Below are positions 45,141 through 53,712 of a DNA stretch of 64,000 nt, in pieces. Position numbers and translations under genes: made by a program. Source of the stretch: Anaerolineae bacterium. Its GTDB lineage: Bacteria; Chloroflexota; Anaerolineae; Aggregatilineales; Phototrophicaceae. How positions within the stretch are numbered: position 1 is the first letter of the stretch; each line of letters starts with the position of its first letter. The notes beneath the pieces were generated by a model that saw nothing but the letters and a program-made list of their open reading frames with translations, did not search any database and was not told the DNA's origin. The stretch spans positions 1 to 64,000 of the forward strand of contig JAJEFB010000041.1 of the NCBI GenBank assembly GCA_022820665.1, written 5' to 3'.

Positions 45141-46508
45141 CTACAGCCTGCGCCTGGGGGCGGCGTATGCTTCAGGCGTAGCCATTTCGTCCATCCAAGC
45201 CACGAACTTGGCATGCATCATCTCGCAGATATCGCGTCTCTCGCTGGCGAGATTGTGTCGGTGTTCGGGATCATTGGCGGCGTCGTACAGCTCGATGCGC
45301 TCTCCCTCCAGGCTATAGAGAAAATCCCACTGGCCGTCGCGAATCGTACTTGGCGAAACTTCAATGACGGCGCGTTCATTATCGTCGACGATCTTGGTTG
45401 TATTGCCCGCTGTATCCGCCAGCGACTGTGATGTTACGACGATGTCGTGAAGGCGATCGACCTCGCCCCGAGCCAGCGGCAAGAGGGACTTCGCCTGTAC
45501 GCGATCGGGCGGATCAATCCCGGCCAGTTCAAGCATGGTCGGCATGATATCGGGAATGCTGACCAGCCCGGACAGGCGTTGATGATCGTAACCCGGGATC
45601 TTGACGAAGAGCGGCACGTGGGTGATTTCATTGTGCTTGGGACTCCGATAGGAGATGGCGCCCAGCTTGAAGCGCGCCATCGCTTCCATCACCGGAATCG
45701 TATTATCCGGCCAGCGGAAACGGCTCTTGCCAAAGATGCCGAACTCGCCGAAATAAAAGCCGTGGTCGGAGACAAAAAGAATCGCCGTATCCTCATATAT
45801 TCCCAGCGACTTTAGTCGGTCAAGCAGCAAGCCGAACCAGCGGTCCACCATGGTGATTTCGCCCATGTAGGTCGCTTTGGCAATCTCGAGATCCCGTTCG
45901 CTATAACCGGCATCCTGCCAATCCCAATAGGCTGGATAAACCTGCTCGCCCTGGTAATCGGGCAAATAGGGTTTCACATAATGCGCCGGCGGATCCCAAG
46001 GTTCGTGCGGATCCCAAGCGTCGATATACAAGAAGAACTGTTCATCGTAATGACGCTCGATCCAGTCCATCGCCGTTTTAAAAGTCTGCGGCGCAAAGCG
46101 ATCGTCTTCCTCGGTCCATTGGCTGGTGACATCGGGCCTGCCGGATGCCTCGCGCTGGCCCCGTATCCAGATGAAGTCGTCAAAGCCGCGGTCGTAACCG
46201 TAACCGTTGCGAATGAGAAAGGGTGTATCGCCCACGCCCATCGTGGTATAACCCGCCTTCGTCATCAGGTCGGCCAAGGTGATTTCGTCTTGCGGCAATG
46301 GTCCCCAACTCAGGTAGGTCAGCGTAAATCGACCGGTAGCGATATCGGCGCGCGTCGGCACGGTCGGGAAGGACGCGGCATGACAATCCTCAAATACGAT
46401 GGCGTCTTCGGCGAAACGGGTCAGATTGGGCGCGATGACTTGTGAATTGCCGTAGGTCGGCAGGTAATCGGCTCGCAGCGTGTCGGTCACGACGCAGATG
46501 ATGTTCAC
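45141..46508 (-). CDS. Sulfatase-fold (alkaline phosphatase superfamily) hydrolase with Thr at the nucleophile site
   Basis: A 455-residue protein of the sulfatase family: metal ligands in VVTDTLRADYL (Asp9 region), the active-site motif at residues 49-53, FVSDHGFYFGEFG near residue 245 and a late KSRFRW-like block. The canonical C/S-x-P-x-R that becomes formylglycine reads TVPTR, so Thr49 stands where Cys or Ser should be. A classical formylglycine sulfatase is therefore unlikely; Thr is the nucleophile in the related phosphodiesterases (NPP type), so phosphate-ester cleavage is possible. No signal peptide, hence cytosolic. It is last in a minus-strand sugar-importer operon. Confidence 0.82.
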   Translation of the reverse strand: MNIICVVTDTLRADYLPTYGNSQVIAPNLTRFAEDAIVFEDCHAASFPTVPTRADIATGRFTLTYLSWGPLPQDEITLADLMTKAGYTTMGVGDTPFLIRNGYGYDRGFDDFIWIRGQREASGRPDVTSQWTEEDDRFAPQTFKTAMDWIERHYDEQFFLYIDAWDPHEPWDPPAHYVKPYLPDYQGEQVYPAYWDWQDAGYSERDLEIAKATYMGEITMVDRWFGLLLDRLKSLGIYEDTAILFVSDHGFYFGEFGIFGKSRFRWPDNTIPVMEAMARFKLGAISYRSPKHNEITHVPLFVKIPGYDHQRLSGLVSIPDIMPTMLELAGIDPPDRVQAKSLLPLARGEVDRLHDIVVTSQSLADTAGNTTKIVDDNERAVIEVSPSTIRDGQWDFLYSLEGERIELYDAANDPEHRHNLASERRDICEMMHAKFVAWMDEMATPEAYAAPRRRL

Positions 46509-46551
46509 TCTTTCCTTCTCCTCTCGCTAGCGGCGGAATACAGTGATTCTC

Positions 46552-46572
46552 GGGCGACCTGATAGGTCGCCC
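46552..46572. repeat. GGGCGACC hairpin repeat
   Basis: GGGCGACCT (46552-46560), GAT loop, AGGTCGCCC (46564-46572): a perfect nine-base stem, the best copy of the family seen at 4487, 4772, 23243, 25230 and 33592. The following 46573-46749 carries an inverted GTCTACGCGACC unit and no gene. Confidence 0.65.
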
Positions 46573-46749
46573 CTACAACTTTCACGATGAACCTTGTAGG
46601 GGTCAGAGCGCGCGGGTCGCGTAGACATTGACCGCCGACACAGCCATACGTTATTAGCTGACCCGTCGCTATCGTACCGTATTACCTCAAACATGTCCTC
46701 TCCTCAGCGTGTTACGGGAGGAAGGGGTTGGGGATGGAGGGTATCCCGT

Positions 46750-47754
46750 CTAGCCCTTCACCGCGCCGGACGCCAGCCCGCGGATCAAATACTTCTGGAA
46801 GAAGATGATGACAACCAGAATGGGCAGCGTCGTGGACACCGAGGCGGCCGCCGCGAGTGTCACATGCCCGGGATCTTCTCCTCCGGTGAACTGCGCGATG
46901 CCAATGGGAAGCGTCCAGTTGATCTGTGTCAATATACGCGCCAGCAGAAAATCGTTGTAGGCTAAGAGCAGGGTGAACAAGCCGGTCGTGATGATGCCGG
47001 GCCACATGATCGGCACGATCACAGAGATGAAGGAGCGCAATCGACCGGCGCCGTCAATCATCGCCGCCTCTTCAATTTCGCGCGGAATTTCCATGAAGAA
47101 GCTGCGCAGCATCCAGATCGTGAAAGGCTGGTTCACCGCCACCAGACAGAATATCAACAAGATATGCGTATCGTATAAGCCGGATAGCTGGCCCAGGTAA
47201 TAGAAAGGCAGCACCAGCGCCAGGCTCGGCAGTGACCGGAACGCCAGCGCGATTACCAGGATATAGACCGAGACGACATGCCGAAAACGCGCAAGCCCAT
47301 AGCCGGCCAGCGCGCCGATGCTCAGCGAGACGCACAGGGTGCCCAGCGTCACAATTACGCTGTTGATGAGATAATCATAGAATTCTGCCGTGTTGACGAC
47401 CCGCGGCAAGCCGATGGCGACGATAACGCCGGCAAAGATGCAGCCAATGTAAACCAGCGAATTGGGCGCCGGTATGCGCGGAGCCGAGAAACCGATCACG
47501 ATCAGCGCGAAGATGATCAGGATCAGCGCCAAGCCGTAGGGGGCAAAGTCCTCCGGCGACGCGTTCAGCCAGAGGTCAGCATAGTTCTCGCCCGTAGGAC
47601 TAAAAACAAAGCGTGGCGTGCGGGCGTTGGCGTCCTTCGGCAGCTTGACCGAGTTCATGATCGTCCAGCCGAAAGGCAGCACGTTGTAAATCGTGAACAG
47701 CGCCAGCACGATGTAGATGATGATTCTCGCCATAGGGCTTTTTGTTTGTGTCAT
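46750..47754 (-). CDS. Sugar ABC transporter permease, MalG type
   Basis: A 334-residue permease with the EAA loop EEAAMIDGAGRLRSFISVIVP near residue 225 (split here for length) and a C-terminal QKYLIRGLASGAVKG. Between the first span and the core it carries two extra hydrophobic segments (about residues 72-90 and 100-120) not usual in MalG. The ATG overlaps the stop of the MalF-type gene by one base, giving translational coupling. The partner binding protein is at 49749-51032. No ATPase is encoded in the operon. Confidence 0.9.
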   Translation of the reverse strand: MTQTKSPMARIIIYIVLALFTIYNVLPFGWTIMNSVKLPKDANARTPRFVFSPTGENYADLWLNASPEDFAPYGLALILIIFALIVIGFSAPRIPAPNSLVYIGCIFAGVIVAIGLPRVVNTAEFYDYLINSVIVTLGTLCVSLSIGALAGYGLARFRHVVSVYILVIALAFRSLPSLALVLPFYYLGQLSGLYDTHILLIFCLVAVNQPFTIWMLRSFFMEIPREIEEAAMIDGAGRLRSFISVIVPIMWPGIITTGLFTLLLAYNDFLLARILTQINWTLPIGIAQFTGGEDPGHVTLAAAASVSTTLPILVVIIFFQKYLIRGLASGAVKG

Positions 47755-48620
47755 CAGCTTTCCTCCACCTGGTCGCGATAGGTAATGACGAGAAATGGAA
47801 TCAAGACGACGAAAATGCCCAGCACCGTCAGCACGCTCATGGCATTGGCTTTGCCCAGCCGACCGAAACTCATTGCAACTTGAAAATTGTAGTACATGAT
47901 CGTCTCGGCATCATAAATCGGGTTCTGCTGCGTTAGCACAAAGACGCTGTCAAATACACGATAGGAGTCCATGATCGAGATCAAAGCGATGAAAACAAAT
48001 AGCGAGCGCAGATGCGGGATGGCGATGTGCCAGAGTTGCCGCAGCCAGGACGCGCCGTCAACGCGCGCCGCTTCCAGCGACTCTTGCGGCAAGGTCTGCA
48101 AACCGGCGAATAGCACGATCATAGCGAAGGGCGTCGCAGTCCAGATGCTGTGGAAGACAATCAAAATCGGCACCGTCGTGCTGTTCATGAACATGCGATA
48201 GTCAAATAACTGCTGCATCCAGTACCAATAAGGACCGCCACGATCAAACATATCGCGGAAGATCAACGTGCCAACCACCGGCGTCATGACAAAGGGCACC
48301 AGGGCGGCGGCGATGAAGAGGCCGCGAAAGCGCGTGACCTGATCGAGCAGCAAGGCGAACAGCAAGCCGAGAACAATGCGCAGCGGCACAGCGGCGATGA
48401 TGAAGAGTATCGTGAACTCTAAGGAATCCCAAAACTCGGGATCGGCAAGGACTTCTTCGTAGTTCCTTAAGCCGACCCAAAGCGGTTCATCGAGGTTGCG
48501 GAAGGTGATGAAATGCAGTCCCAGCACGATTGATGCCAGCAGCGGGAGGGTCATCAGCGCCAACATGATGAATACGCTGGGACCCACAAAAAAAGTAAAG
48601 GTTCCTTTGTTCATAAGCAA
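47754..48620 (-). CDS. Sugar ABC transporter permease, MalF type
   Basis: A 288-residue permease with six hydrophobic spans and the EAA loop LEAARVDGASWLRQLWHIAIP (about residues 180-200; given in parts). N-terminal GPSVFIMLALMTLPLLASIV is the first span. It pairs with the MalG-type protein to form the channel; no large P2 loop is present, as usual outside enterics. An AGGGAGA ribosome binding site precedes the ATG at 48620. Its upstream neighbour is an alpha/beta hydrolase gene placed between binding protein and permease. Confidence 0.9.
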   Translation of the reverse strand: MLMNKGTFTFFVGPSVFIMLALMTLPLLASIVLGLHFITFRNLDEPLWVGLRNYEEVLADPEFWDSLEFTILFIIAAVPLRIVLGLLFALLLDQVTRFRGLFIAAALVPFVMTPVVGTLIFRDMFDRGGPYWYWMQQLFDYRMFMNSTTVPILIVFHSIWTATPFAMIVLFAGLQTLPQESLEAARVDGASWLRQLWHIAIPHLRSLFVFIALISIMDSYRVFDSVFVLTQQNPIYDAETIMYYNFQVAMSFGRLGKANAMSVLTVLGIFVVLIPFLVITYRDQVEES

Positions 48621-48667
48621 TCTCCCTCTATTTGTCGGCGCGCCGCCAATGGGAGGGTATCGGGCGC

Positions 48668-49582
48668 CTATTGTATTTCCGCGATCATGTCTAGAACGAC
48701 GTCAATGACGGCTTGCGGCTGCTCGCGGAAGAGGGCGTGCCCGGCCGCAACCGACACAACCCGGCTCCGCGAGGAGAGCCGCGCTTGCGGGTATTGCATA
48801 GCGCGCCACATTTCAGCGAGGCTGCGTTGATACGCGTCATCGCCGCGCCCGTCCGCCGTCGCGACCATCACTGCCAGAGGCAGGTCGCCAAGCGTGCCTC
48901 TGGACTGGACTTGCGCGCCGCTGGCGATGATGTATTGGTTCTGCCAGTAATAGGTCCACCAGTAATTGGGATTGTTCAAGAGCAGCTTCTTGTAGCGCGC
49001 GCCATAACGCGCGGCTGTCTCTGGACTGATCCAGCCGGCAATGTCGCTTTCGCGCAGCTTCCTCTTCGACGCCCGTTCCGCGAAACGGCGAATGCCTTCA
49101 AGTTTGTCTTGCCATTCATATGGGTAACGATCAGGATAAGTCCGTGTCGCCCACAAGTCATAGCCCGGCGGAATCGCGTCCATCAAGATCAAGCCGGCGA
49201 CGCGCTCCGGATGATCGGCGGCGAAGATCTGCGCAACCGGTCCGCCGCCCGACCAAGCCAGCAAGATGACCGGATCGTCTTCGTCGCGGGCATCCAGCAG
49301 GGCGGCGAACTCGTCAGCCTCCTTCTCCGCAGTCCGATAGGTATCGCTTGGGTCGCTCCAGGCAATTCCCGCGCGGTCATAGGCGCACACACGGGTATGT
49401 TCCGCCAGCATGTCCTGAAAAGGCTGCCAGCCGAGGGTTGTGCCTAGCCAGCCGTTCTCGAGCCAGACGGTCGGGCTGCCCTTCCCCATTTCCACGACAT
49501 GAACGCCGCGACCATCGACATCGATGATCTCGCCCAGTGGTTCGCCCAAGTCGAGTGAAGCTACCGGAAACACCGTAGCCAT
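48668..49582 (-). CDS. Alpha/beta hydrolase
   Basis: A 304-residue alpha/beta-hydrolase fold protein: oxyanion region ENGWLGTTLGWQPF near residue 42, AYDRAGIAWS near residue 70, nucleophile elbow LAWSGGGPVAQ near residue 110 (A-W-S-G-G, so the first glycine of GxSxG is Trp-flanked Ala), and RVAGLILMDAIPPG. A late VAAGHALFREQPQAV has the catalytic His. It may hydrolyse an ester or lactone. It lies inside the sugar importer operon between binding protein and MalF gene, so deacylation of an imported sugar is a reasonable guess. There is no signal peptide. Confidence 0.83.
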   Translation of the reverse strand: MATVFPVASLDLGEPLGEIIDVDGRGVHVVEMGKGSPTVWLENGWLGTTLGWQPFQDMLAEHTRVCAYDRAGIAWSDPSDTYRTAEKEADEFAALLDARDEDDPVILLAWSGGGPVAQIFAADHPERVAGLILMDAIPPGYDLWATRTYPDRYPYEWQDKLEGIRRFAERASKRKLRESDIAGWISPETAARYGARYKKLLLNNPNYWWTYYWQNQYIIASGAQVQSRGTLGDLPLAVMVATADGRGDDAYQRSLAEMWRAMQYPQARLSSRSRVVSVAAGHALFREQPQAVIDVVLDMIAEIQ

Positions 49583-49748
49583 GCCCTCGCCAAGCTCCAG
49601 GACTATTCCGAGGGGCCTGAGTTTGACAACTGCGGTAGCGACCAGCGTTTAGCTTTGCAGGTCACAGACGGGGCCGATGCGGCAACATCGTTAGACAATT
49701 GACCCCTCCTCCCGCAGCGAGAGAAGGGGCCCTCAAACGTGGGAGAGG

Positions 49749-51032
49749 CTAACCCTCGATGAATCCCTGAGCAGTCGCTTCGGCAGTGTAGGCTTCGGCG
49801 GCGGCGTCAAGCAATTCCGCCGCGGACATGTCGCCAGTGACAATCTGCGGCAGCCACTGATCCCAAACCGGGTTCAATACCGCGCCGATTGCCGGCACCG
49901 GGGTGCCCTCGACGCCGCCGGCGATTGTGGCGAAGACGGCCGGCAGGTAGCGCGCGTCAGCATTCGCAGCCACAGCCTGGCGCGTGATCACGCCATAGTT
50001 GGCGCCACGCAGCATCGTCTCCTCATCCATCGCTTCCAGGATGATCTGGAAGACCAAATCAGGATCGTCGTCAATATTGGCTGGTATGCCCAAGCCGGCG
50101 CCGGTGCCGCCGGTAGCGCCATAGAGACCGTCAGCCGTTGCCCTGGGGGCGGGCGCGAATTCGATGCCGCCGACAAAGTCGGAAAAGTCGGGATCATCCA
50201 TAGCGGCGGCGCGGCTGGCCCAGGTGAAAGCCATCGCCAGTTCGCCGGTGGCGATGCCGATTTGGCTGTCGTCAATGCTGTAGGTCAAGCCTTCCTCGCC
50301 CATGCAGGCGTCCACGATCTCGACCAGTTTCTCCAGCGCCCTCACTCCTTCGTCACTATTAAAAGCCGGGGTCATATCATCGTTGAGCGGCGCCCCGCCA
50401 AAAGCCAGCAACATATCGCCAAATTCGATGCGCCAAGCCCAGCCAGCGTGCAGTTGTGTCGTGAAGGGGATGACGATGCTGTCTTCGGCTTGCAAGACGC
50501 CACAAGCGGCGATCACATCGTCCCAGGTTTCCGGTACGGCGATGCCATGCTTCTCGAGCAAATCGGGGCGATAGAACATGTGACGCGTGTTCTGCTCCAT
50601 TGGCAAGCCGTAAATATTGCCATCCACCGTCATGTCGTCGATGCCCAGGATGTCCGAGATCTGGTATTCATCCTCGTATTTGGCGATCAGGTCGTTGAGC
50701 GGCATCATCCAGCCTTCGGCCACGTATGATTCGATGTCGCCCTGGGTCACCATGATGATGTCATAGGGCGACGTGCCGCCCGCGCCCAAAGCCAGGCGCA
50801 GTTGGTCATGCGCCGAACCGGAATCGAGCAACTGCGTATTGACGTCGATGTTGTCGACCTGGTTGCAAGCTTCGAGTTCGCTGGCGTAGAAGTCGATAAT
50901 AGGATAGGTCCAGCCAATCATGTTGACCGTCGCCGAGGACTCGGGCGGCTCGATCATGCAGCTGCCCATATCTTGCGCCGCTACCGGCAGCGCGAGCGCG
51001 AGCAAAGCCAAGATAAGAATTAGACGTTTCAT
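49749..51032 (-). CDS. Sugar ABC transporter solute-binding protein (MalE-like)
   Basis: A 427-residue extracellular binding protein. The signal peptide ends VAA-QD near residue 19, no lipobox. Family blocks include SYDIIMVTQGDIESYV-type sequence near residue 88, GNIYGLPMEQNTRHMFYRPDL-like sequence near residue 135 (shown in part) and PETWDDVIAAC. Four cysteines remain in the mature protein (CMIEPP, EACNQ, AACGV, DACMG), allowing two disulfides. It leads the minus-strand operon of hydrolase, MalF, MalG and sulfatase-fold genes. AAGGAGAA precedes the ATG. It is unrelated in sequence detail to the 27-33 kb binding proteins. Confidence 0.9.
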   Translation of the reverse strand: MKRLILILALLALALPVAAQDMGSCMIEPPESSATVNMIGWTYPIIDFYASELEACNQVDNIDVNTQLLDSGSAHDQLRLALGAGGTSPYDIIMVTQGDIESYVAEGWMMPLNDLIAKYEDEYQISDILGIDDMTVDGNIYGLPMEQNTRHMFYRPDLLEKHGIAVPETWDDVIAACGVLQAEDSIVIPFTTQLHAGWAWRIEFGDMLLAFGGAPLNDDMTPAFNSDEGVRALEKLVEIVDACMGEEGLTYSIDDSQIGIATGELAMAFTWASRAAAMDDPDFSDFVGGIEFAPAPRATADGLYGATGGTGAGLGIPANIDDDPDLVFQIILEAMDEETMLRGANYGVITRQAVAANADARYLPAVFATIAGGVEGTPVPAIGAVLNPVWDQWLPQIVTGDMSAAELLDAAAEAYTAEATAQGFIEG

Positions 51033-51830
51033 GGAAATTCTCCTTATAGAATTAGACCTTAAGATATCTGGCTACAGATGGCGATCCCCCAAGCGGGCTG
51101 CGCTATCTTTAGCCAATACCGAGACGGACGAGCCCTGCGTGAGCCGCGTCTGGAACTGAGAGTTTAACACAAGATTAACGACATTAGCTATGGCGACAGA
51201 GACTACAGCCAGGGCAATCGCATCAAAATATTTCTTAGCCTCGAGTACAGCGTAGGTCGCGTCGCCACTCGCCAAGCCGTCGGCACACAGTTTCTTATTT
51301 GCTAGCGAAGTTATCATGTAGTCAAAATGGAGCCAGTCCCAGCGATAATTTGTTTTTAGTTTGTTTTTTGTCCAATTTTGTCCATTTCGGACAATGAAAT
51401 ATATTTTTCGGACAATAGACGTGGTTTTGCGGCCGAAATGGACAAAAGGCGGGCGGCTGACGGTATGAATTTAGTTTGCCGGCGCGTTCGCCGCCATAAA
51501 GTCGGCTTCTGCCCCTGACATGCCTCTGAACCGTCCCTAGCTGTCTCCCTAAATCCCATAACTGTATAGATACCGTATAGATACAGTCTGTTTTTTCGAG
51601 GGATATTTTTTGAGTCCGGCCGTGAAGTGGGACATCGGCGGATTGCATCGGTTGGGGAGCGAGATTGAGAGCTTGCGATAATTGATCCATAGGAAGAGCA
51701 TATCATCATTTTGAGCAGAAGTGAAGAACAAATGTTCGCAGTTTTCGAGATTGCCGAAGTCAACTTGCCGCTTACAGGTTGGGATTGTCATTAGGCAGCG
51801 CCAATTGTCAGTTGGCGCGCCTACTGGTCG
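51033..51830. other. 800-base gene-poor stretch with strong inverted repeat
   Basis: AT-richer than the flanks. Short open frames exist on the minus strand (51072-51317, about 81 codons with one hydrophobic stretch; 51322-51690; 51549-51791) but they lack ribosome binding sites and overlap each other, so I do not call genes. It contains a perfect 15-base inverted repeat at 51376-51390 and 51433-51447, and repeated TTTGTCC and CGGACAAT words inside it. Confidence 0.5.
51376..51447. repeat. Perfect 15-base inverted repeat, TTTTGTCCATTTCGG
   Basis: Arms at 51376-51390 and 51433-51447 with a 42-base spacer. The spacer holds further TTCGGACAAT words. It could be a paired operator, a structured RNA or an end fragment of a small mobile element. 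No transposase is nearby. Confidence 0.6.
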
Positions 51831-53270
51831 CTATTCTCTGTCTACCTCCCAAATGCGGCTGTCCCGCGCTTCCAAGAAGCCCTGATTGGTCGCGCGCAGG
51901 CGCCAAATCTCCACTCTACGGAGAGTCGTGGACTCGTGGAATGAGTATGGGCGCAGGTATGATGCCGATCGATAATCCATGTACGCGCTGGCGACCGCCT
52001 GCCTGTCGTTGACAAAAACCTCGACCAAGTACTTGTCGATATAAATGCGCAGGACAAAGTCTTCGCCTTCGTCAAGTTCACTGACGGAGAAGGGCGCCTC
52101 GGTGCTGCCGACGCGCAGCCTGCCGTACTCGGGCAAGAAGACGATCGGCAAGCCAGGGCGATTGTCGTCGCAGAAAAGCTGCAAGCCAAAGCGCTTGCGT
52201 TGGATCTGCGCGGGATCGACCGTGATCTGAATCTCGAAAGAATCGCCGTCGAGCTGGAGCAGAGGATCCGCCCCCAGCGCCGCTTCCTCCGTATCGGTCG
52301 GCGCCACCAGCACGTCATTGATGACAATCGGATCAAATCGCAAGGAGGCCAATTCGCTGAGCGGTTTCATGCGCAAGCCCCCGTCCGGAGCCAGGCTCAA
52401 TTCCCGCGGCAGCGATTGGATCGTTCGCTCGGCGATATCGGCGTGCATGGAGCGCAGCCAAGCCCACATGACGCGGCGGCTGTCGGCGGCGAGCAGCGAT
52501 TCCGGCGCGAAGTAATCGCGATCCAGCGCGGCATACAGCGATTGTTCCGGTCGACGCCAGTTCATGCGCTCGTGGCGTTCCGGGACGAATTGTTCGTTTT
52601 GCGCGTCCCAGTCGCCCAGGTAATAGCGGCAGCCGTAAGGATGGCTGATGCAGAGCAGCATCCATTTGTCGCCCAGCGGGAAGAAATTGGGGCAGGAGAT
52701 ATCCTCGCCGATGGCTGTACCCGGCAGGTCCTGGCTCAAGAAGTCGCCGATATAAGTCCAGTTGCGCAGGTCGTCCGAGCGCAACAGCGGCGGATTGTGA
52801 CCGCCCGATATCGCATAATAAGTATCGCCGATCAAGAAACAGTCGGGATCCCAATGGCGCATTTCCGGGATTTGACCGTCGGCGGTCAAGGGTTCCACCG
52901 CAAAGGGTTTATGCCATGCCGAAAGTTCCCGGTCTTTGGCGAGGGCGATGTGATTTCTGCCGGAAGCCTGACCGTGGTAGATGGCGGCGGGTTTGCCCTC
53001 TTTGCTGAGAAAACCCGTGCCGCTGAACATGCCGTGCCCGGTGAAGGAAGGCTGCAGCTTGGTCGTCTGCCAGGTCCAATGCAGCATGTCGGGGCTGGTC
53101 ACATGCACAAAGGAGTAAGAAGCTTCACCCCGCCATTCATGCCGCAATATGTAGTGCAAGTGGTAGGTGCCGTCGAGGTAGAAAGCGGCATTGGGATCGC
53201 CTGGCGAACTGTCTTCGCCCGGGTGCATCAGATGGAAGTTTAGCGCTTGCGCATCCGTAACGGTTGACAT
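51831..53270 (-). CDS. Glycoside hydrolase family 32 protein (fructan-active type) with variant motifs
   Basis: A 479-residue GH32 protein: five-bladed propeller followed by a C-terminal beta sandwich from about residue 330 (IDKYLVEVFVNDRQAVAS is the typical sandwich block). The nucleophile motif is SPGDPNAAF (Asp25) instead of NDPNG. The stabiliser motif is HWDPD (Asp141) instead of RDP. The EC acid/base motif reads EDISCP (Glu189 or Asp190 before Cys193) instead of EC. Such variation suggests either a divergent subfamily or altered specificity. Expected substrates are fructosides such as sucrose or levan oligomers. No signal peptide. The gene is monocistronic, upstream of the binding-protein operon on the same strand. 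Confidence 0.83.
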   Translation of the reverse strand: MSTVTDAQALNFHLMHPGEDSSPGDPNAAFYLDGTYHLHYILRHEWRGEASYSFVHVTSPDMLHWTWQTTKLQPSFTGHGMFSGTGFLSKEGKPAAIYHGQASGRNHIALAKDRELSAWHKPFAVEPLTADGQIPEMRHWDPDCFLIGDTYYAISGGHNPPLLRSDDLRNWTYIGDFLSQDLPGTAIGEDISCPNFFPLGDKWMLLCISHPYGCRYYLGDWDAQNEQFVPERHERMNWRRPEQSLYAALDRDYFAPESLLAADSRRVMWAWLRSMHADIAERTIQSLPRELSLAPDGGLRMKPLSELASLRFDPIVINDVLVAPTDTEEAALGADPLLQLDGDSFEIQITVDPAQIQRKRFGLQLFCDDNRPGLPIVFLPEYGRLRVGSTEAPFSVSELDEGEDFVLRIYIDKYLVEVFVNDRQAVASAYMDYRSASYLRPYSFHESTTLRRVEIWRLRATNQGFLEARDSRIWEVDRE

Positions 53271-53712
53271 GGTTGTGATCTCCTCTATGCCCTCAAGCTA
53301 GATTTGCTCGCGCCTCAAGCCCGCCAGACGCGCTACGAAAAAAACCTTCACTTTCTGATTTTAACGCGATTCATCCTCAAGACGATGTTCTGTGAGAAGC
53401 AAACCGAAACTCGTCGCGCGACATTGATGGGCGGCTCACTCGCGGTTATTGCGACTCCAAAGATCCCACGATCGACTCTCACGTTCTCGGCGGGGCTGAA
53501 ACTGCAAGGACTGCGAGCGGAAGCCGTAGTTCTAATTGTTTTCAGCCTAGCGACAACAAGCCGAAGCAGTCACAAGGATTACCAACATTTAGTATTTAAC
53601 ATTCGATAATATCTTCAATTCTATATTTGAACACTTTCATAAGACTTAGTGATATGCTTAAATACATATGTTTCAATCTTTGACAAACTCTCACCCTCAC
53701 GGAGGAATAAAG
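53271..53712. other. Divergent intergenic region before paralogue 4
   Basis: No gene that I can support and no clear repeat. It separates the divergent GH32 gene and binding-protein paralogue 4 and so should hold both promoters; the last 120 bases are AT-rich. CACGGAGG before 53713 is the ribosome binding site. Confidence 0.4.

Noticed and set aside
51072-51791. Three short minus-strand open frames (81, 122 and 80 codons)
   Set aside because: Overlapping frames, no ribosome binding sites and no recognisable motif; one has a hydrophobic stretch, but evidence is too weak to call.
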